From assembly GCA_947456805.1 (NCBI GenBank), contig CANGTN010000001.1, forward strand, positions 1 through 64,000: 64,000 nucleotides of DNA. Direction: 5' to 3'. The position numbers were made by a program, and so were the translations under genes. Shown in pieces: positions 34,881 through 43,703 of this stretch; within the stretch, counting starts at the first letter, position 1, and each line of letters begins with the position of its first letter. The notes beneath the pieces are model-generated. The model saw only the letters and a program-made list of their open reading frames with translations, was not told the DNA's origin and made no database searches. The DNA is from Chitinophagaceae bacterium (GTDB lineage Bacteria > Bacteroidota > Bacteroidia > Chitinophagales > Chitinophagaceae).

Positions 34881-35471
34881 ATGATTTATGCTTTTAATAA
34901 TTTCATTCCCGTAATTCATGAATCTTCATTTATTCATCCACAGGCTGCTGTTACGGGAAATGTAGTGATTGGTAAAAATGTTTATGTTGGTCCGGGTGCT
35001 GCGATACGTGGCGATTGGGGACAAATTATTATTGAAGATGGTTGTAATGTTCAGGAAAACTGCACGCTGCATATGTTTCCGGGGAAGATGGTTGTTTTAA
35101 AAGAAGCTGCACATATTGGTCATGGTGCTATCATTCATGGTGCAATAATTGGAAAAAATTGTTTGATAGGGATGAATGCAGTTGTAATGGATAATGTAAT
35201 ATTGGGAGATGAATGTATTGTTGGGGCATTGTCATTTTTAAACGCCGATGAACAATTTGAAGCAAGAAGTTTAATTGTTGGAAACCCCGCTAAAAAAATA
35301 AAAGACGTTAGCGATGAAATGATTTACTGGAAATCGGAAGGAACCAAGTTGTACCAACAATTACCCAAAGCAATGTTTGAAACCTGGATTGAAACTGAAC
35401 CATTAAGAACAATCCCAGATAATTTTAAATTACAGGACTCAGGTTATAAAACTTGGAATGAAAGTAAATAG
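34881..35471 (+). CDS. paaY: hexapeptide-repeat protein PaaY
   Basis: This 196-residue protein has a left-handed beta-helix of hexapeptide repeats (about 18-135), including VIGKNVYVGPGAAIRGD and HIGHGAIIHGAIIGKN. A C-terminal helical arm follows. It belongs to the gamma-carbonic-anhydrase-like group; histidines in LHMF, HIGHG and HG could bind metal. PaaY is a thioesterase-like accessory of the phenylacetate pathway. It is the last gene of the cluster. Confidence 0.9.
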   Translation: MIYAFNNFIPVIHESSFIHPQAAVTGNVVIGKNVYVGPGAAIRGDWGQIIIEDGCNVQENCTLHMFPGKMVVLKEAAHIGHGAIIHGAIIGKNCLIGMNAVVMDNVILGDECIVGALSFLNADEQFEARSLIVGNPAKKIKDVSDEMIYWKSEGTKLYQQLPKAMFETWIETEPLRTIPDNFKLQDSGYKTWNESK

Positions 35472-35585
35472 CTGTATTGATAATTAAAAAAATTATTCCC
35501 ATTCTGCTGAATAAAATTACAACTGTACAAATGTGCGACGCAACAACAGTTTCAACAAAGTAGCTACAGCCAATAAACAAAAATA

Positions 35586-36623
35586 TTACAACGGGCAGTT
35601 TTCGTGATAGTTGATTAATTCAATTGGTGCACGTTCTATTTCGATGCCATCGTAATGTGCAAACACTTCATCCAGTACAGATAAAACTTCTTCCATTTCG
35701 CTGATGGTAACGAGCCTTCCTCTGAACTCTTTTATATTGGGTAAACCGCGCAAATAATTGGCATAATGACGGCGCATTTCAAAGATGCCCACTTTAGGTC
35801 CTTTCCATTCTACAGATTTTATTAAATGCTTTTTACAAACTGCTATACGCCCTGAAAGTGTTGGTGCTGCTAGTTCTTCACCGGTTTGCAAGAAATGTTT
35901 GATCTCTCTGAAAATCCATGGATAACCTATTGCTGCCCTTCCAATCATGATGCCATCTACGCCATAACGTTCTTTGTATAATTTTGCTTTTTGCGGACTA
36001 TCAATATCTCCATTTCCAAAAATTGGGATTTGTATGCGAGGGTTATTTTTTACTTTGGCAATTAAACTCCAATCGGCTTCGCCCTTGTACATTTGACTTC
36101 TTGTTCGACCATGAATTGCCAATGCTTTAATGCCCACATCTTGTAATCGTTCGGCAACTTCTTCAATATTTTTAGTGCTATCGTCCCAGCCCAATCTAGT
36201 TTTTACTGTAACCGGAAGTTTGGTGCTTTTTACAACAGACTCTGTTAAACGAACCATCAAATCAATATCTTTTAAAACGCCTGCGCCGGCACCTTTCAGG
36301 GCTACTTTTTTTACGGGGCATCCAAAATTAATATCCAACAAATCGGGGTTGGTTACTTCTACAATTTTTGCCGCCATTGAAAGGCTGTCTTCATCACCAC
36401 CAAAAATTTGGATACCGATGGGGCGTTCATAATCAAAAATGTCTAGCTTTTTTCTACTCTTGATGGCATCACGAATCAAGCCTTCGCTGCTGATAAATTC
36501 TGTATACATTAAATCTGCGCCATTGTCTTTACACACAGCCCTGAAAGGCGGATCACTTACATCTTCCATAGGTGCTAATAAAAGCGGGAAATCGGGCAAT
36601 TGTATTGAATCTATTGTAACCAT
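35586..36623 (-). CDS. dusB: tRNA-dihydrouridine synthase (DusB type)
   Basis: This 345-residue flavoenzyme reduces uridines in the tRNA D-loop. The N-terminal LLLAPMEDVSDPPFR, the catalytic Cys102 in NFGCPVKKV, VKTRLGW and IHGRTRSQMYKGEADW are all present. GRAAIGYPWIF closes the FMN barrel. The length is normal. It is convergent with paaY and alone on its strand. Confidence 0.95.
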   Translation of the reverse strand: MVTIDSIQLPDFPLLLAPMEDVSDPPFRAVCKDNGADLMYTEFISSEGLIRDAIKSRKKLDIFDYERPIGIQIFGGDEDSLSMAAKIVEVTNPDLLDINFGCPVKKVALKGAGAGVLKDIDLMVRLTESVVKSTKLPVTVKTRLGWDDSTKNIEEVAERLQDVGIKALAIHGRTRSQMYKGEADWSLIAKVKNNPRIQIPIFGNGDIDSPQKAKLYKERYGVDGIMIGRAAIGYPWIFREIKHFLQTGEELAAPTLSGRIAVCKKHLIKSVEWKGPKVGIFEMRRHYANYLRGLPNIKEFRGRLVTISEMEEVLSVLDEVFAHYDGIEIERAPIELINYHENCPL

Positions 36624-36763
36624 ATTTTTTGGGTTGAACGAAAATGATGCGAAAATAAATTTTGCTTTACTGAATATTATTTACCAACGGCATACAGTAC
36701 TTAACGCATCTTCATTATCTTAGCTTGCAAATTTACAAGCTTCTCAAACAATTAAACCATATC

Positions 36764-37837
36764 ATGCAATTAGACAATATTTTTTTAAGTACAAATGCGC
36801 TTGCTGAAAAGCCAAAAATGAAATATATAGCACAGTTAGGGTTGTTACTAGGTTTTGTGGGTTTGGCTTTTATGGTGGCAGGAATAGTACAAATTGGCGT
36901 AGCTTTTAACTTGTTACCCAAAAACATTTCTTTTGACCAAATGGGTAGTGAAATGATGAAAGCCATGGAAAAGCCTGAGAATGCCAATACCATGCGTTGG
37001 TTGCAACTAGTAAGTGCCGGAATCATGTTTTTTGTTCCTACTGTTTTGTGGTCATTAATCATTAGCCACAATTCGTTTAAATTTTTAGGATTCAACAGCA
37101 AATTCAATGCGAAGCAAATCGCTTTTGTAATTGGTATTTCCATTTTTGCATTGATACTGAGTGGTGCTTTGGGTGAATTGAATCAAATGATTCCAATTTC
37201 CAAACAATGGGCTGCAAAATTTAAGGAAATGGAAAATGCTTATGTCGATCAGGTAATGAGCATTGCACGGATGAATAATGTTGCAGAATATTTATTTGTA
37301 TTAGTGGTAATTGGTTTTGCCCCTGCACTGTTTGAAGAAGTTTTATTCAGAGGTGGCTTACAACAATTATTAACGAATTGGAGCAAAAAGCCTTTGCTTG
37401 CAATCATTGTTACGAGCATAATTTTTAGTGCAATACACATGAGTTATTATGGCTTTTTGCCAAGGTTTGCATTGGGAGTGATGTTGGGTTTAATTTATTA
37501 TTATGGCAAAAATATCTGGCTGAATATTCTGATGCATTTATTGAATAATGGCATTTCTGTTACGATAATGTTTTTAACAAGCAAAGGCGGCAAACCTTCT
37601 CAAGAGATTATGGATAGCACCTTTCCTATTTACTATGGCATTGTACCACTAATTGCAATCATATTTTTTATGAGCCGATTTAAAAAAGAAAGTGAAGCAC
37701 TTGCTCCGGAAAATACTTTTGTTTATTTGAAAAAAGAAGAGGATCCTTTTGCAGAAAGAATGCCCGCAAATGATGATCAATCCAACGATTCAATTAATAA
37801 TACTTTAAACGATGGCGCTGAACAAACAAGTATTTAA
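36764..37837 (+). CDS. CPBP family intramembrane metalloprotease
   Basis: This 357-residue protein has about eight membrane helices and the CPBP (Abi) motifs EEVLFRGGLQ, HMSYYGFLPRFALG and HLLNN. These carry the Glu-Glu, Arg and two His residues of the intramembrane glutamic/metal protease site. ATG at 36764 follows a TTG-initiated open frame. The last 26 bases overlap cdsA, which suggests translational coupling. The hydrophilic tail is rich in Asp, Asn and Glu. Confidence 0.9.
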   Translation: MQLDNIFLSTNALAEKPKMKYIAQLGLLLGFVGLAFMVAGIVQIGVAFNLLPKNISFDQMGSEMMKAMEKPENANTMRWLQLVSAGIMFFVPTVLWSLIISHNSFKFLGFNSKFNAKQIAFVIGISIFALILSGALGELNQMIPISKQWAAKFKEMENAYVDQVMSIARMNNVAEYLFVLVVIGFAPALFEEVLFRGGLQQLLTNWSKKPLLAIIVTSIIFSAIHMSYYGFLPRFALGVMLGLIYYYGKNIWLNILMHLLNNGISVTIMFLTSKGGKPSQEIMDSTFPIYYGIVPLIAIIFFMSRFKKESEALAPENTFVYLKKEEDPFAERMPANDDQSNDSINNTLNDGAEQTSI

Positions 37838-38705
37838 ACAACGTGCAACTACTGCCATTGTTTTCGTAGTAATCATGTTGGCGGGTTTATTGATTAACCA
37901 ATGGACATTCTTTTTATTATTTTCCTTGATACATTTTGGATGCTGGATGGAATACCTGAAAATGGTTGGGCTTATTGATAAAGAATATACATACATCAAT
38001 CCATTTCACAAATACGGCGTGATGATTGCGGGTTTTAGTTTTATGCTGTGGATGTTGAATGACACTTATTCTTTTGCCGGTTTTCAATTACAAGAAATGG
38101 GTTGGTGGGCATTGGTTACATTTGCTTTGGTATTACCAATGAGCGAAATATTATTAAGCAAAAAAAACAATCCGAGGATAATGGGTTATTCGTTTATTGG
38201 CTTATTGTATATTTCTTTAAGCTGGGGATTGATGATGGATTTAAGAAATAAAGGACTGTATTTGAGTGCTGCAAAAACGGGTTGGTGGGATGCAGGCGTT
38301 TTTCTTCCGTTGATTGTTATTGGATGTATGTGGGTAAATGATACAATGGCTTATTTAGTTGGATCATTCATTGGCAAAACGCCTTTATCAAAAATTTCAC
38401 CTAAAAAAACTTGGGAAGGAACGATTGGTGGAATCATACTTTGTGTCATCATCATGGGATATGTTGGAAGCAAATATGTTGATGTTAGTTTTCCCATGCA
38501 AGGTTTTCATTGGTATATTATAGCTACTTTATGTGCTATCACAGGAACAACAGGTGACTTATTGGAAAGTAAGCTGAAACGAATGGCAGGCGTGAAAGAT
38601 AGCGGTTCAATAATGCCGGGACATGGTGGATTTTTAGACCGGTTTGATTCTCTAATATTGACAACACCAATAGTTTGGTTGTATATAAAATTGTTTGTAG
38701 AGTAG
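37812..38705 (+). CDS. cdsA: phosphatidate cytidylyltransferase
   Basis: This 297-residue, eight-helix membrane enzyme makes CDP-diacylglycerol from phosphatidate and CTP. The C-terminal signature SKLKRMAGVKDSGSIMPGHGG followed by FLDRFDS is complete. It overlaps the CPBP gene upstream and precedes psd, so two steps of phosphatidylethanolamine synthesis are close together; the intervening pssA is not here. Confidence 0.96.
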   Translation: MALNKQVFKQRATTAIVFVVIMLAGLLINQWTFFLLFSLIHFGCWMEYLKMVGLIDKEYTYINPFHKYGVMIAGFSFMLWMLNDTYSFAGFQLQEMGWWALVTFALVLPMSEILLSKKNNPRIMGYSFIGLLYISLSWGLMMDLRNKGLYLSAAKTGWWDAGVFLPLIVIGCMWVNDTMAYLVGSFIGKTPLSKISPKKTWEGTIGGIILCVIIMGYVGSKYVDVSFPMQGFHWYIIATLCAITGTTGDLLESKLKRMAGVKDSGSIMPGHGGFLDRFDSLILTTPIVWLYIKLFVE

Positions 38706-38877
38706 TTTAGGTAGTTTGTAAAGTATAGATAGTTTAGTTAGTTAACAGATTAATCATAGTACCCTTTATCAAACAACAAACAACACATTACAATTTTTAT
38801 TCGATATAAGCTTATTGCAATGATTATCTGATGAAACAATGCATCCACAAAAAATATTTCCTTTGGCTTATCCGTAT

Positions 38878-38885
38878 TACATTTG
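38878..38885 (+). promoter_or_regulatory. -7 promoter element of psd
   Basis: TACATTTG is an exact TAnnTTTG match 18 bases before the psd ATG. It suggests psd is transcribed separately from cdsA across a 198-base gap. Confidence 0.5.
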
Positions 38886-38903
38886 CTGAATAAACATTTA
38901 CAC

Positions 38904-39563
38904 ATGACTGTTCATAGAGAAGGTTTTCAAACTATTGGAATAACTGCCTTAATTTTTGGTATCTTAAACGTTGTTTCATTTTATTTTTTAAGTGAATGTT
39001 GCCCATGGTTGGCTTTGGTAATTTTTCTGGTGAGTTTGTTTTTTCTGCTTTTCATTATTTCTTTTTTCAGAATTCCCAATCGTGTATTAACGATCGATGA
39101 TAACAAAATTATTTGCCCTGCAGATGGTAAAGTAGTTGTGATAGAGGAAACAGTTGATGTAGAATATTTTAAAGACAAGCGTATTCAGGTAAGCATATTT
39201 ATGAGCCCGGCTAATGTGCATGTGAATAGAAATCCGATGAGCGGAAATGTAATTTATAATCAATACCACAAAGGGAAATATTTGGTAGCATGGCACCCAA
39301 AAAGCTCTACTGAAAATGAGCGTTGGAGCGTGGTAGTTGAAAATAGTCACGGTACAATTTTATACAAACAAATTGCCGGTGCTTTGGCAAAAAGAATTTG
39401 TAATTATACACATGTAGGTGAGCAAGTAAAACAAGGTAATGAATATGGATTTATTAAATTCGGAAGCAGGGTTGATATTTTATTACCTTTAGGTACAAAA
39501 GTAAATGTACAACTGAATGAAGTAGTGAAAGGAGGAGTTACTGTTTTGGCTAGCTGGAGCTAA
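38904..39563 (+). CDS. psd: phosphatidylserine decarboxylase (short form)
   Basis: This 219-residue proenzyme has two N-terminal hydrophobic segments and the motifs FRIPNR, ICPADGKVVV, VSIFMSPANVHVNR and FGSRVDILLP. Self-cleavage at Gly187-Ser188 would give a pyruvoyl alpha subunit of 32 residues. The GSR form instead of LGST is typical of this short group. It makes phosphatidylethanolamine. ATG at 38904 is preferred to an upstream TTG. Confidence 0.94.
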   Translation: MTVHREGFQTIGITALIFGILNVVSFYFLSECCPWLALVIFLVSLFFLLFIISFFRIPNRVLTIDDNKIICPADGKVVVIEETVDVEYFKDKRIQVSIFMSPANVHVNRNPMSGNVIYNQYHKGKYLVAWHPKSSTENERWSVVVENSHGTILYKQIAGALAKRICNYTHVGEQVKQGNEYGFIKFGSRVDILLPLGTKVNVQLNEVVKGGVTVLASWS

Positions 39564-39658
39564 ATTAAAAATTTTAACAAAAGGGTATTTTTATTTTGAG
39601 TTGAAAAAACTATTTTTACAACCAATACATTTTTAAAAATCTAAAACAAGTAAGTATT

Positions 39659-39856
39659 ATGAAAAAGATTCTAATTTTAGCTACAGCAGCTTTTTTATTT
39701 AGTGGTGTAGCATTTGCAGGTGGTGGTGAAAAAAAGAAATGTGCAAAAGGTAAAGAATGTTGCAAAAAAGATAAGGAAGCAAAAGATTGTGGTTCTAAAG
39801 AAAAAACTACAACTGCTACTCCTAAAACTGCTGCTCCTGCTACCAAAAAAGCGTAA
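39659..39856 (+). CDS. small secreted Lys/Cys-rich protein
   Basis: This 65-residue protein has a clean signal peptide (MKKILILATAAFLFSGVAFA, cleavage before GGG). The mature part is only about 45 residues: KKKCAKGKECCKKDKEAKDC followed by a Thr/Ala/Pro-rich tail. The four cysteines suggest metal binding or disulfides. I recognise no family. It has its own terminator downstream, so it is probably a real, separately transcribed gene. Confidence 0.7.
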   Translation: MKKILILATAAFLFSGVAFAGGGEKKKCAKGKECCKKDKEAKDCGSKEKTTTATPKTAAPATKKA

Positions 39857-39880
39857 GGATAAAAAATTAATCAGAAAAAG

Positions 39881-39906
39881 CTGGTGCTTTAGGCATCAGT
39901 TTTTTT
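39881..39906 (+). terminator. intrinsic terminator after the small secreted protein
   Basis: CTGGTGC-TTTAG-GCATCAG forms a 7-bp stem with one G-T pair at 39881-39899. Seven T residues follow. Confidence 0.75.
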
Positions 39907-39984
39907 ATGCCTGTACTTTTTAAAACCCAATTTCTTAAACCAACATTATCATGAAATGTACATTTTTTAAAAGTTGATTAGTAG

Positions 39985-39992
39985 TACATTTG
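39985..39992 (+). promoter_or_regulatory. -7 promoter element of fabG
   Basis: TACATTTG is an exact TAnnTTTG match 20 bases before the fabG ATG. Confidence 0.45.
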
Positions 39993-40012
39993 TCGGCAAC
40001 AAAAACAAGCTT

Positions 40013-40768
40013 ATGAAACTTCTTTCCGGAAAAACATCTATTGTTACAGGTGCGGCACGTGGTATCGGTGCAGCAATCGCTATTAAATTGGCTGAACAAG
40101 GAAGCAATATTGCTTTCAGCTACATCAGTGACAACAGCAAAGAAAAAGCCTTGGCATTAGAAGCTGAATTAACTGCTTTAGGCGTTAAAGCAAAAGCTTA
40201 TCAGAGCAATGCAGCTGATTTTGCACAATGCGAAACTTTTGTAAATGATGTTTTAAAAGAATTTGGTACTATAGATATTTGTGTAAATAATGCCGGCATC
40301 AGTAAAGATAATTTATTGCTCCGCATGACTGCCGAACAATGGGATGAAGTAATGGATGTAAACCTGAAAAGTGTTTTCAATATGACCAAGCAGGTAATAC
40401 GCCCAATGATGAAAGCAAAACAAGGCAGTATCATAAACATGAGCAGCATTATTGGAATTCGCGGTAATGCCGGACAAAGCAGTTATGCTGCTAGTAAAGC
40501 GGGTATCATTGGATTTACAAAAAGTATTGCACATGAATTGGGAAGCAGAAATATTCGTTGCAATGCTATTGCCCCTGGATTTATTGAAACCGATATGACG
40601 CATTATTTACAAGATAGTGATGCATCTGCAGAGTTTCTTAAAAAAATTCCTTTGGGCCGATTTGGTAAAGCCGAAGAAATTGCAAATACTACCTTATTCC
40701 TTGCAAGTGATTTGAGTAGCTACATTACCGGACAAGTATTAAGTGCTTGTGGTGGATTGAATATTTAG
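40013..40768 (+). CDS. fabG: 3-oxoacyl-ACP reductase (FabG)
   Basis: This 251-residue classical SDR has TGAARGIG at 12-19, NNAG at 92-95 and the catalytic Ser145, Tyr158 and Lys162. It reduces 3-ketoacyl-ACP with NADPH in fatty acid elongation. ATG at 40013 gives the standard start KLLSGKTSIVTG. It is monocistronic, with a promoter element and a terminator of its own, and no other fab gene is adjacent. A related SDR role cannot be fully excluded. Confidence 0.93.
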   Translation: MKLLSGKTSIVTGAARGIGAAIAIKLAEQGSNIAFSYISDNSKEKALALEAELTALGVKAKAYQSNAADFAQCETFVNDVLKEFGTIDICVNNAGISKDNLLLRMTAEQWDEVMDVNLKSVFNMTKQVIRPMMKAKQGSIINMSSIIGIRGNAGQSSYAASKAGIIGFTKSIAHELGSRNIRCNAIAPGFIETDMTHYLQDSDASAEFLKKIPLGRFGKAEEIANTTLFLASDLSSYITGQVLSACGGLNI

Positions 40769-40790
40769 TTTTATTAACAAAAGAATTTAA

Positions 40791-40821
40791 AAAAGTCATC
40801 TGATGTCAGATGGCTTTTTTT
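40791..40821 (+). terminator. intrinsic terminator after fabG
   Basis: AGTCATCTGA-TG-TCAGATGGCT forms a roughly 9-bp stem. It is preceded by an A-run and followed by seven T residues. Confidence 0.8.
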
Positions 40822-40887
40822 GTGCTATTTATTTGAGGTAACAACAAATTCAATACAAGCCCTTTACTATTATCTTTACAAATAGAA

Positions 40888-42333
40888 ATGACAAATATTT
40901 CAGATAAATATGACATGGTAATCGGGCTGGAAATTCATGCTCAATTACAAACACATACAAAATTATTTTGTGGTGATAGTATTGCTTTTGGTGCAGCACC
41001 AAATACACATATTAGTCCAATTACCTTAGGGCATCCTGGATCATTGCCAAAGACCAATAAAGTTGCAGTTGCATATGCCATAAAAATGGGTTTGGCTTGT
41101 AATTCTACTATTAAAAGAGATAATTATTTTGCACGGAAAAATTATTTTTATCCTGATTTACCAAAAGGCTACCAAATATCACAACACACAACTCCTATTT
41201 GTGTAGGTGGATTTGTAACAATCAACACATCTGCAGGACAAAAAAAAATTGAACTGAACAGAATACACATGGAAGAAGATGCAGGTAAAAGCATGCATGA
41301 TTTAGATGAACAATTTACTTGCATTGATTTGAATAGAGCCGGAACACCATTAATTGAAATTGTTACAGAACCTTGTATCCACAGCAGTGAAGAGGCATTT
41401 GAGTATGTAAGTGAAGTAAGAAGACTAGTTCAATGGATTGGTATTTGTGACGGTAATATGGAACAGGGAAGTTTGCGTTGCGATGCCAATATTTCTATAC
41501 GCCTAAAAGGTGCAACTACTTTAGGTACAAAAGTTGAAGTAAAGAATTTAAACTCCATACGTAATGTAAAAAAAGCAATTGAATTTGAAGTACAACGAAT
41601 GATTGAGATTGTCGAAAAAGGAGGAATAATCACACAACAAACAAGAAGTTTTGATGCATCTGATGACACGACCTTTGCAATACGTGATAAAGAAGATGCA
41701 AATGATTACAGATATTTTGCCGACCCCGATTTAGCTCCTTTTCATTTAACAGAATTATTTATTGAAAATATCAGAAAAGACTTACCTGCATTGCCTTTAC
41801 AGATGATACAAGAATTTCAAGAATCATTTGGGTTAACAATTTATGACGCAAACAATTTATGTGCTGATAAAGCAACTGCTGATTATTTTTTAGAGGTATC
41901 CAAATATTCAGTTCATTATAAAGCTATTGCCAATTGGATGCTAGGACCTATTAAGCAACAATTAAATGTATCCGCAAAAGACTTTTCTACATTACTATTA
42001 TTACCTCAAACTCTGGCAGAATTGATTGCAATTGTTGAGGAAGGAAAAGTAAATTTTTCCGTTGCATCTTCAAAAATATTACCCGAATTAATGAATGGCA
42101 ATATTAGTCCATTAGCAATTGCTGAAGCGATGAATTTATTACAAGTAAGTGACACCAAAGAGCTGGAAAGCTGGATTGATGAGGCTTTGGAAGGCATACC
42201 AGATAAAGTAGCTGAATATAAAAAAGGCAAAAAGGGATTGATTGGCTTATTTGTTGGTGAAGTAAAAAAAATTAGCAAAGGCAAAGCAGATCCTAAAATG
42301 GTAACTGCTTTATTACAAGAAAAATTAAAATAA
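40888..42333 (+). CDS. gatB: Asp-tRNA(Asn)/Glu-tRNA(Gln) amidotransferase subunit B
   Basis: This 481-residue subunit of the GatCAB complex activates mischarged tRNA for transamidation. Conserved blocks are VIGLEIHAQLQT, RKNYFYPDLPKGYQISQ, HMEEDAGKS, DLNRAGTPLIEIVTEP and KVEVKNLNSIRN. The C-terminal YqeY-like tail is GLIGLFVGEVKKISKGKADPKMV. gatA and gatC are not in the window. The TlpA-like gene starts 4 bases after its stop. Confidence 0.96.
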   Translation: MTNISDKYDMVIGLEIHAQLQTHTKLFCGDSIAFGAAPNTHISPITLGHPGSLPKTNKVAVAYAIKMGLACNSTIKRDNYFARKNYFYPDLPKGYQISQHTTPICVGGFVTINTSAGQKKIELNRIHMEEDAGKSMHDLDEQFTCIDLNRAGTPLIEIVTEPCIHSSEEAFEYVSEVRRLVQWIGICDGNMEQGSLRCDANISIRLKGATTLGTKVEVKNLNSIRNVKKAIEFEVQRMIEIVEKGGIITQQTRSFDASDDTTFAIRDKEDANDYRYFADPDLAPFHLTELFIENIRKDLPALPLQMIQEFQESFGLTIYDANNLCADKATADYFLEVSKYSVHYKAIANWMLGPIKQQLNVSAKDFSTLLLLPQTLAELIAIVEEGKVNFSVASSKILPELMNGNISPLAIAEAMNLLQVSDTKELESWIDEALEGIPDKVAEYKKGKKGLIGLFVGEVKKISKGKADPKMVTALLQEKLK

Positions 42334-42337
42334 TTTT

Positions 42338-43444
42338 ATGAAAAAAACAATCATTGTTGCCGGTTTATTTTTAATAATTAGTTCGTGTAAAGAAAAATCA
42401 AATGGTGTATTTACAGTTGCAGGAACCATCAAAAATGCGCCGAGTGATAAAGTGTATTTAAAAGAACTTCCTTTTGGTGGCGCTAACCCAATAGTAGTAG
42501 ATAGTGCCACTTTACAAAATGGGAAATTTGAGCTTAATACAAATACTTTAGAAGAAGGATTGTATAGTATTGGATTTGAAACATTTCCCAATGCTGTATT
42601 GCTGATAAATGATGCTAAAAAAATTGAAGTAAATCTTGATTTCAATAACTTCAAGAGTTATGAAACAAAGGGCTCTAAAGCCACCACTGCATTGCACGAA
42701 TTATTTTCTGGCTATGAAAAAAATTATAACAATTTGGAAGAAAAAATTATGTGCTTAGATTCTTTACAAGAGAAAAAAGCTGGTGATAGTTTGGTAACAA
42801 TTGCACGTATACAAAAGAATAAAGAGAAAGAACAATTAAATAAATTGTTGATTAATTTCATTAATAACACTGAAAGTCCGGCTGCTTGTTTGCAAGCTTT
42901 GGCAATGGCTACAAGAACGATGGAAATGGATGAGTTGAGTGCCATCATTGAAAAGTCAGTAACAAAATTTAGCAGCTATGGTAACATCAAAAAATTACAA
43001 CAAATCATTATTGGCAAGCAATACCCTTTACTAGGGAAACAAGCACCTGCTTTTGCTCTAGGATCTCCAACCAATGATACGATAGCCTTAAGTAGTTTTA
43101 AAGGCAAATATGTATTGGTTGACTTTTGGGCAAGCTGGTGTGCACCATGTCGGGCAGAAAATCCCAATGTAGTTGCAATGTACCATAAATACAAAGACAA
43201 AAATTTTACAGTTTTGGGTGTGTCATTGGACAGAGATGTGAAAGCATGGACAGAAGCAATAAAAAAAGACAGCCTTACATGGACACATGTAAGCGATTTA
43301 AAACAATGGGAATCACCATTGGTTAGTTTGTATCAATTTGATGGAATACCATTTAATGTATTAATTGACCCAACCGGAAAAATAATTGCTTCAGGTTTAA
43401 GAGAGGAAGTATTGGATAAGAAATTGAGCGAGGTGTTGAGGTAA
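42338..43444 (+). CDS. TlpA-like thiol-disulfide lipoprotein with DUF4369-type N-domain
   Basis: This 368-residue protein has a lipoprotein signal (ISSC, Cys17). An N-terminal beta-domain (about 24-110) of DUF4369 type is followed by a helical linker. A C-terminal thioredoxin domain has W267-C268-A-P-C271 and cis-Pro in DGIPFNVLID. It is probably a periplasmic or outer-membrane-anchored disulfide reductase. It follows gatB by 4 bases, which suggests cotranscription without an obvious functional link. Confidence 0.92.
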   Translation: MKKTIIVAGLFLIISSCKEKSNGVFTVAGTIKNAPSDKVYLKELPFGGANPIVVDSATLQNGKFELNTNTLEEGLYSIGFETFPNAVLLINDAKKIEVNLDFNNFKSYETKGSKATTALHELFSGYEKNYNNLEEKIMCLDSLQEKKAGDSLVTIARIQKNKEKEQLNKLLINFINNTESPAACLQALAMATRTMEMDELSAIIEKSVTKFSSYGNIKKLQQIIIGKQYPLLGKQAPAFALGSPTNDTIALSSFKGKYVLVDFWASWCAPCRAENPNVVAMYHKYKDKNFTVLGVSLDRDVKAWTEAIKKDSLTWTHVSDLKQWESPLVSLYQFDGIPFNVLIDPTGKIIASGLREEVLDKKLSEVLR

Positions 43445-43562
43445 TGAAGTAATAAAATAGAACAGTTTTCGAAATTTCAACCAAAGCTATGCACACAAAG
43501 AATTCTAGCATTTTTTAGCCTACACGTTGTCCATTAACCCGATATTTGTATTACATAAACAG

Positions 43563-43597
43563 AAAAAGGTTTCAACTTAATAGATTGAAACCTTTTT
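43563..43597. terminator. bidirectional terminator between tlpA-like and fasciclin genes
   Basis: AAAAAGGTTTCAA and TTGAAACCTTTTT form a 13-bp stem with a 9-base loop. A- and T-runs at the ends allow termination on both strands. It serves the TlpA-like gene on the plus strand and the first SusC/D operon on the minus strand. Confidence 0.85.
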
Positions 43598-43703
43598 CTG
43601 TTTTTTATAGTATTATTTTCTAGTACATTATTCTTATTTTGACAATTTAGCCAATAAATAATCTAAATTATCTGTTTTGTAATAGTCTTAGAGACTATAA
43701 GAA

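Noticed and set aside
43625-43690. Minus-strand stretch reading DNLDYLLAKLSK then stop
   Set aside because: It looks like a protein C-terminus but only about 18 codons exist after a stop codon; too short to call a relic.
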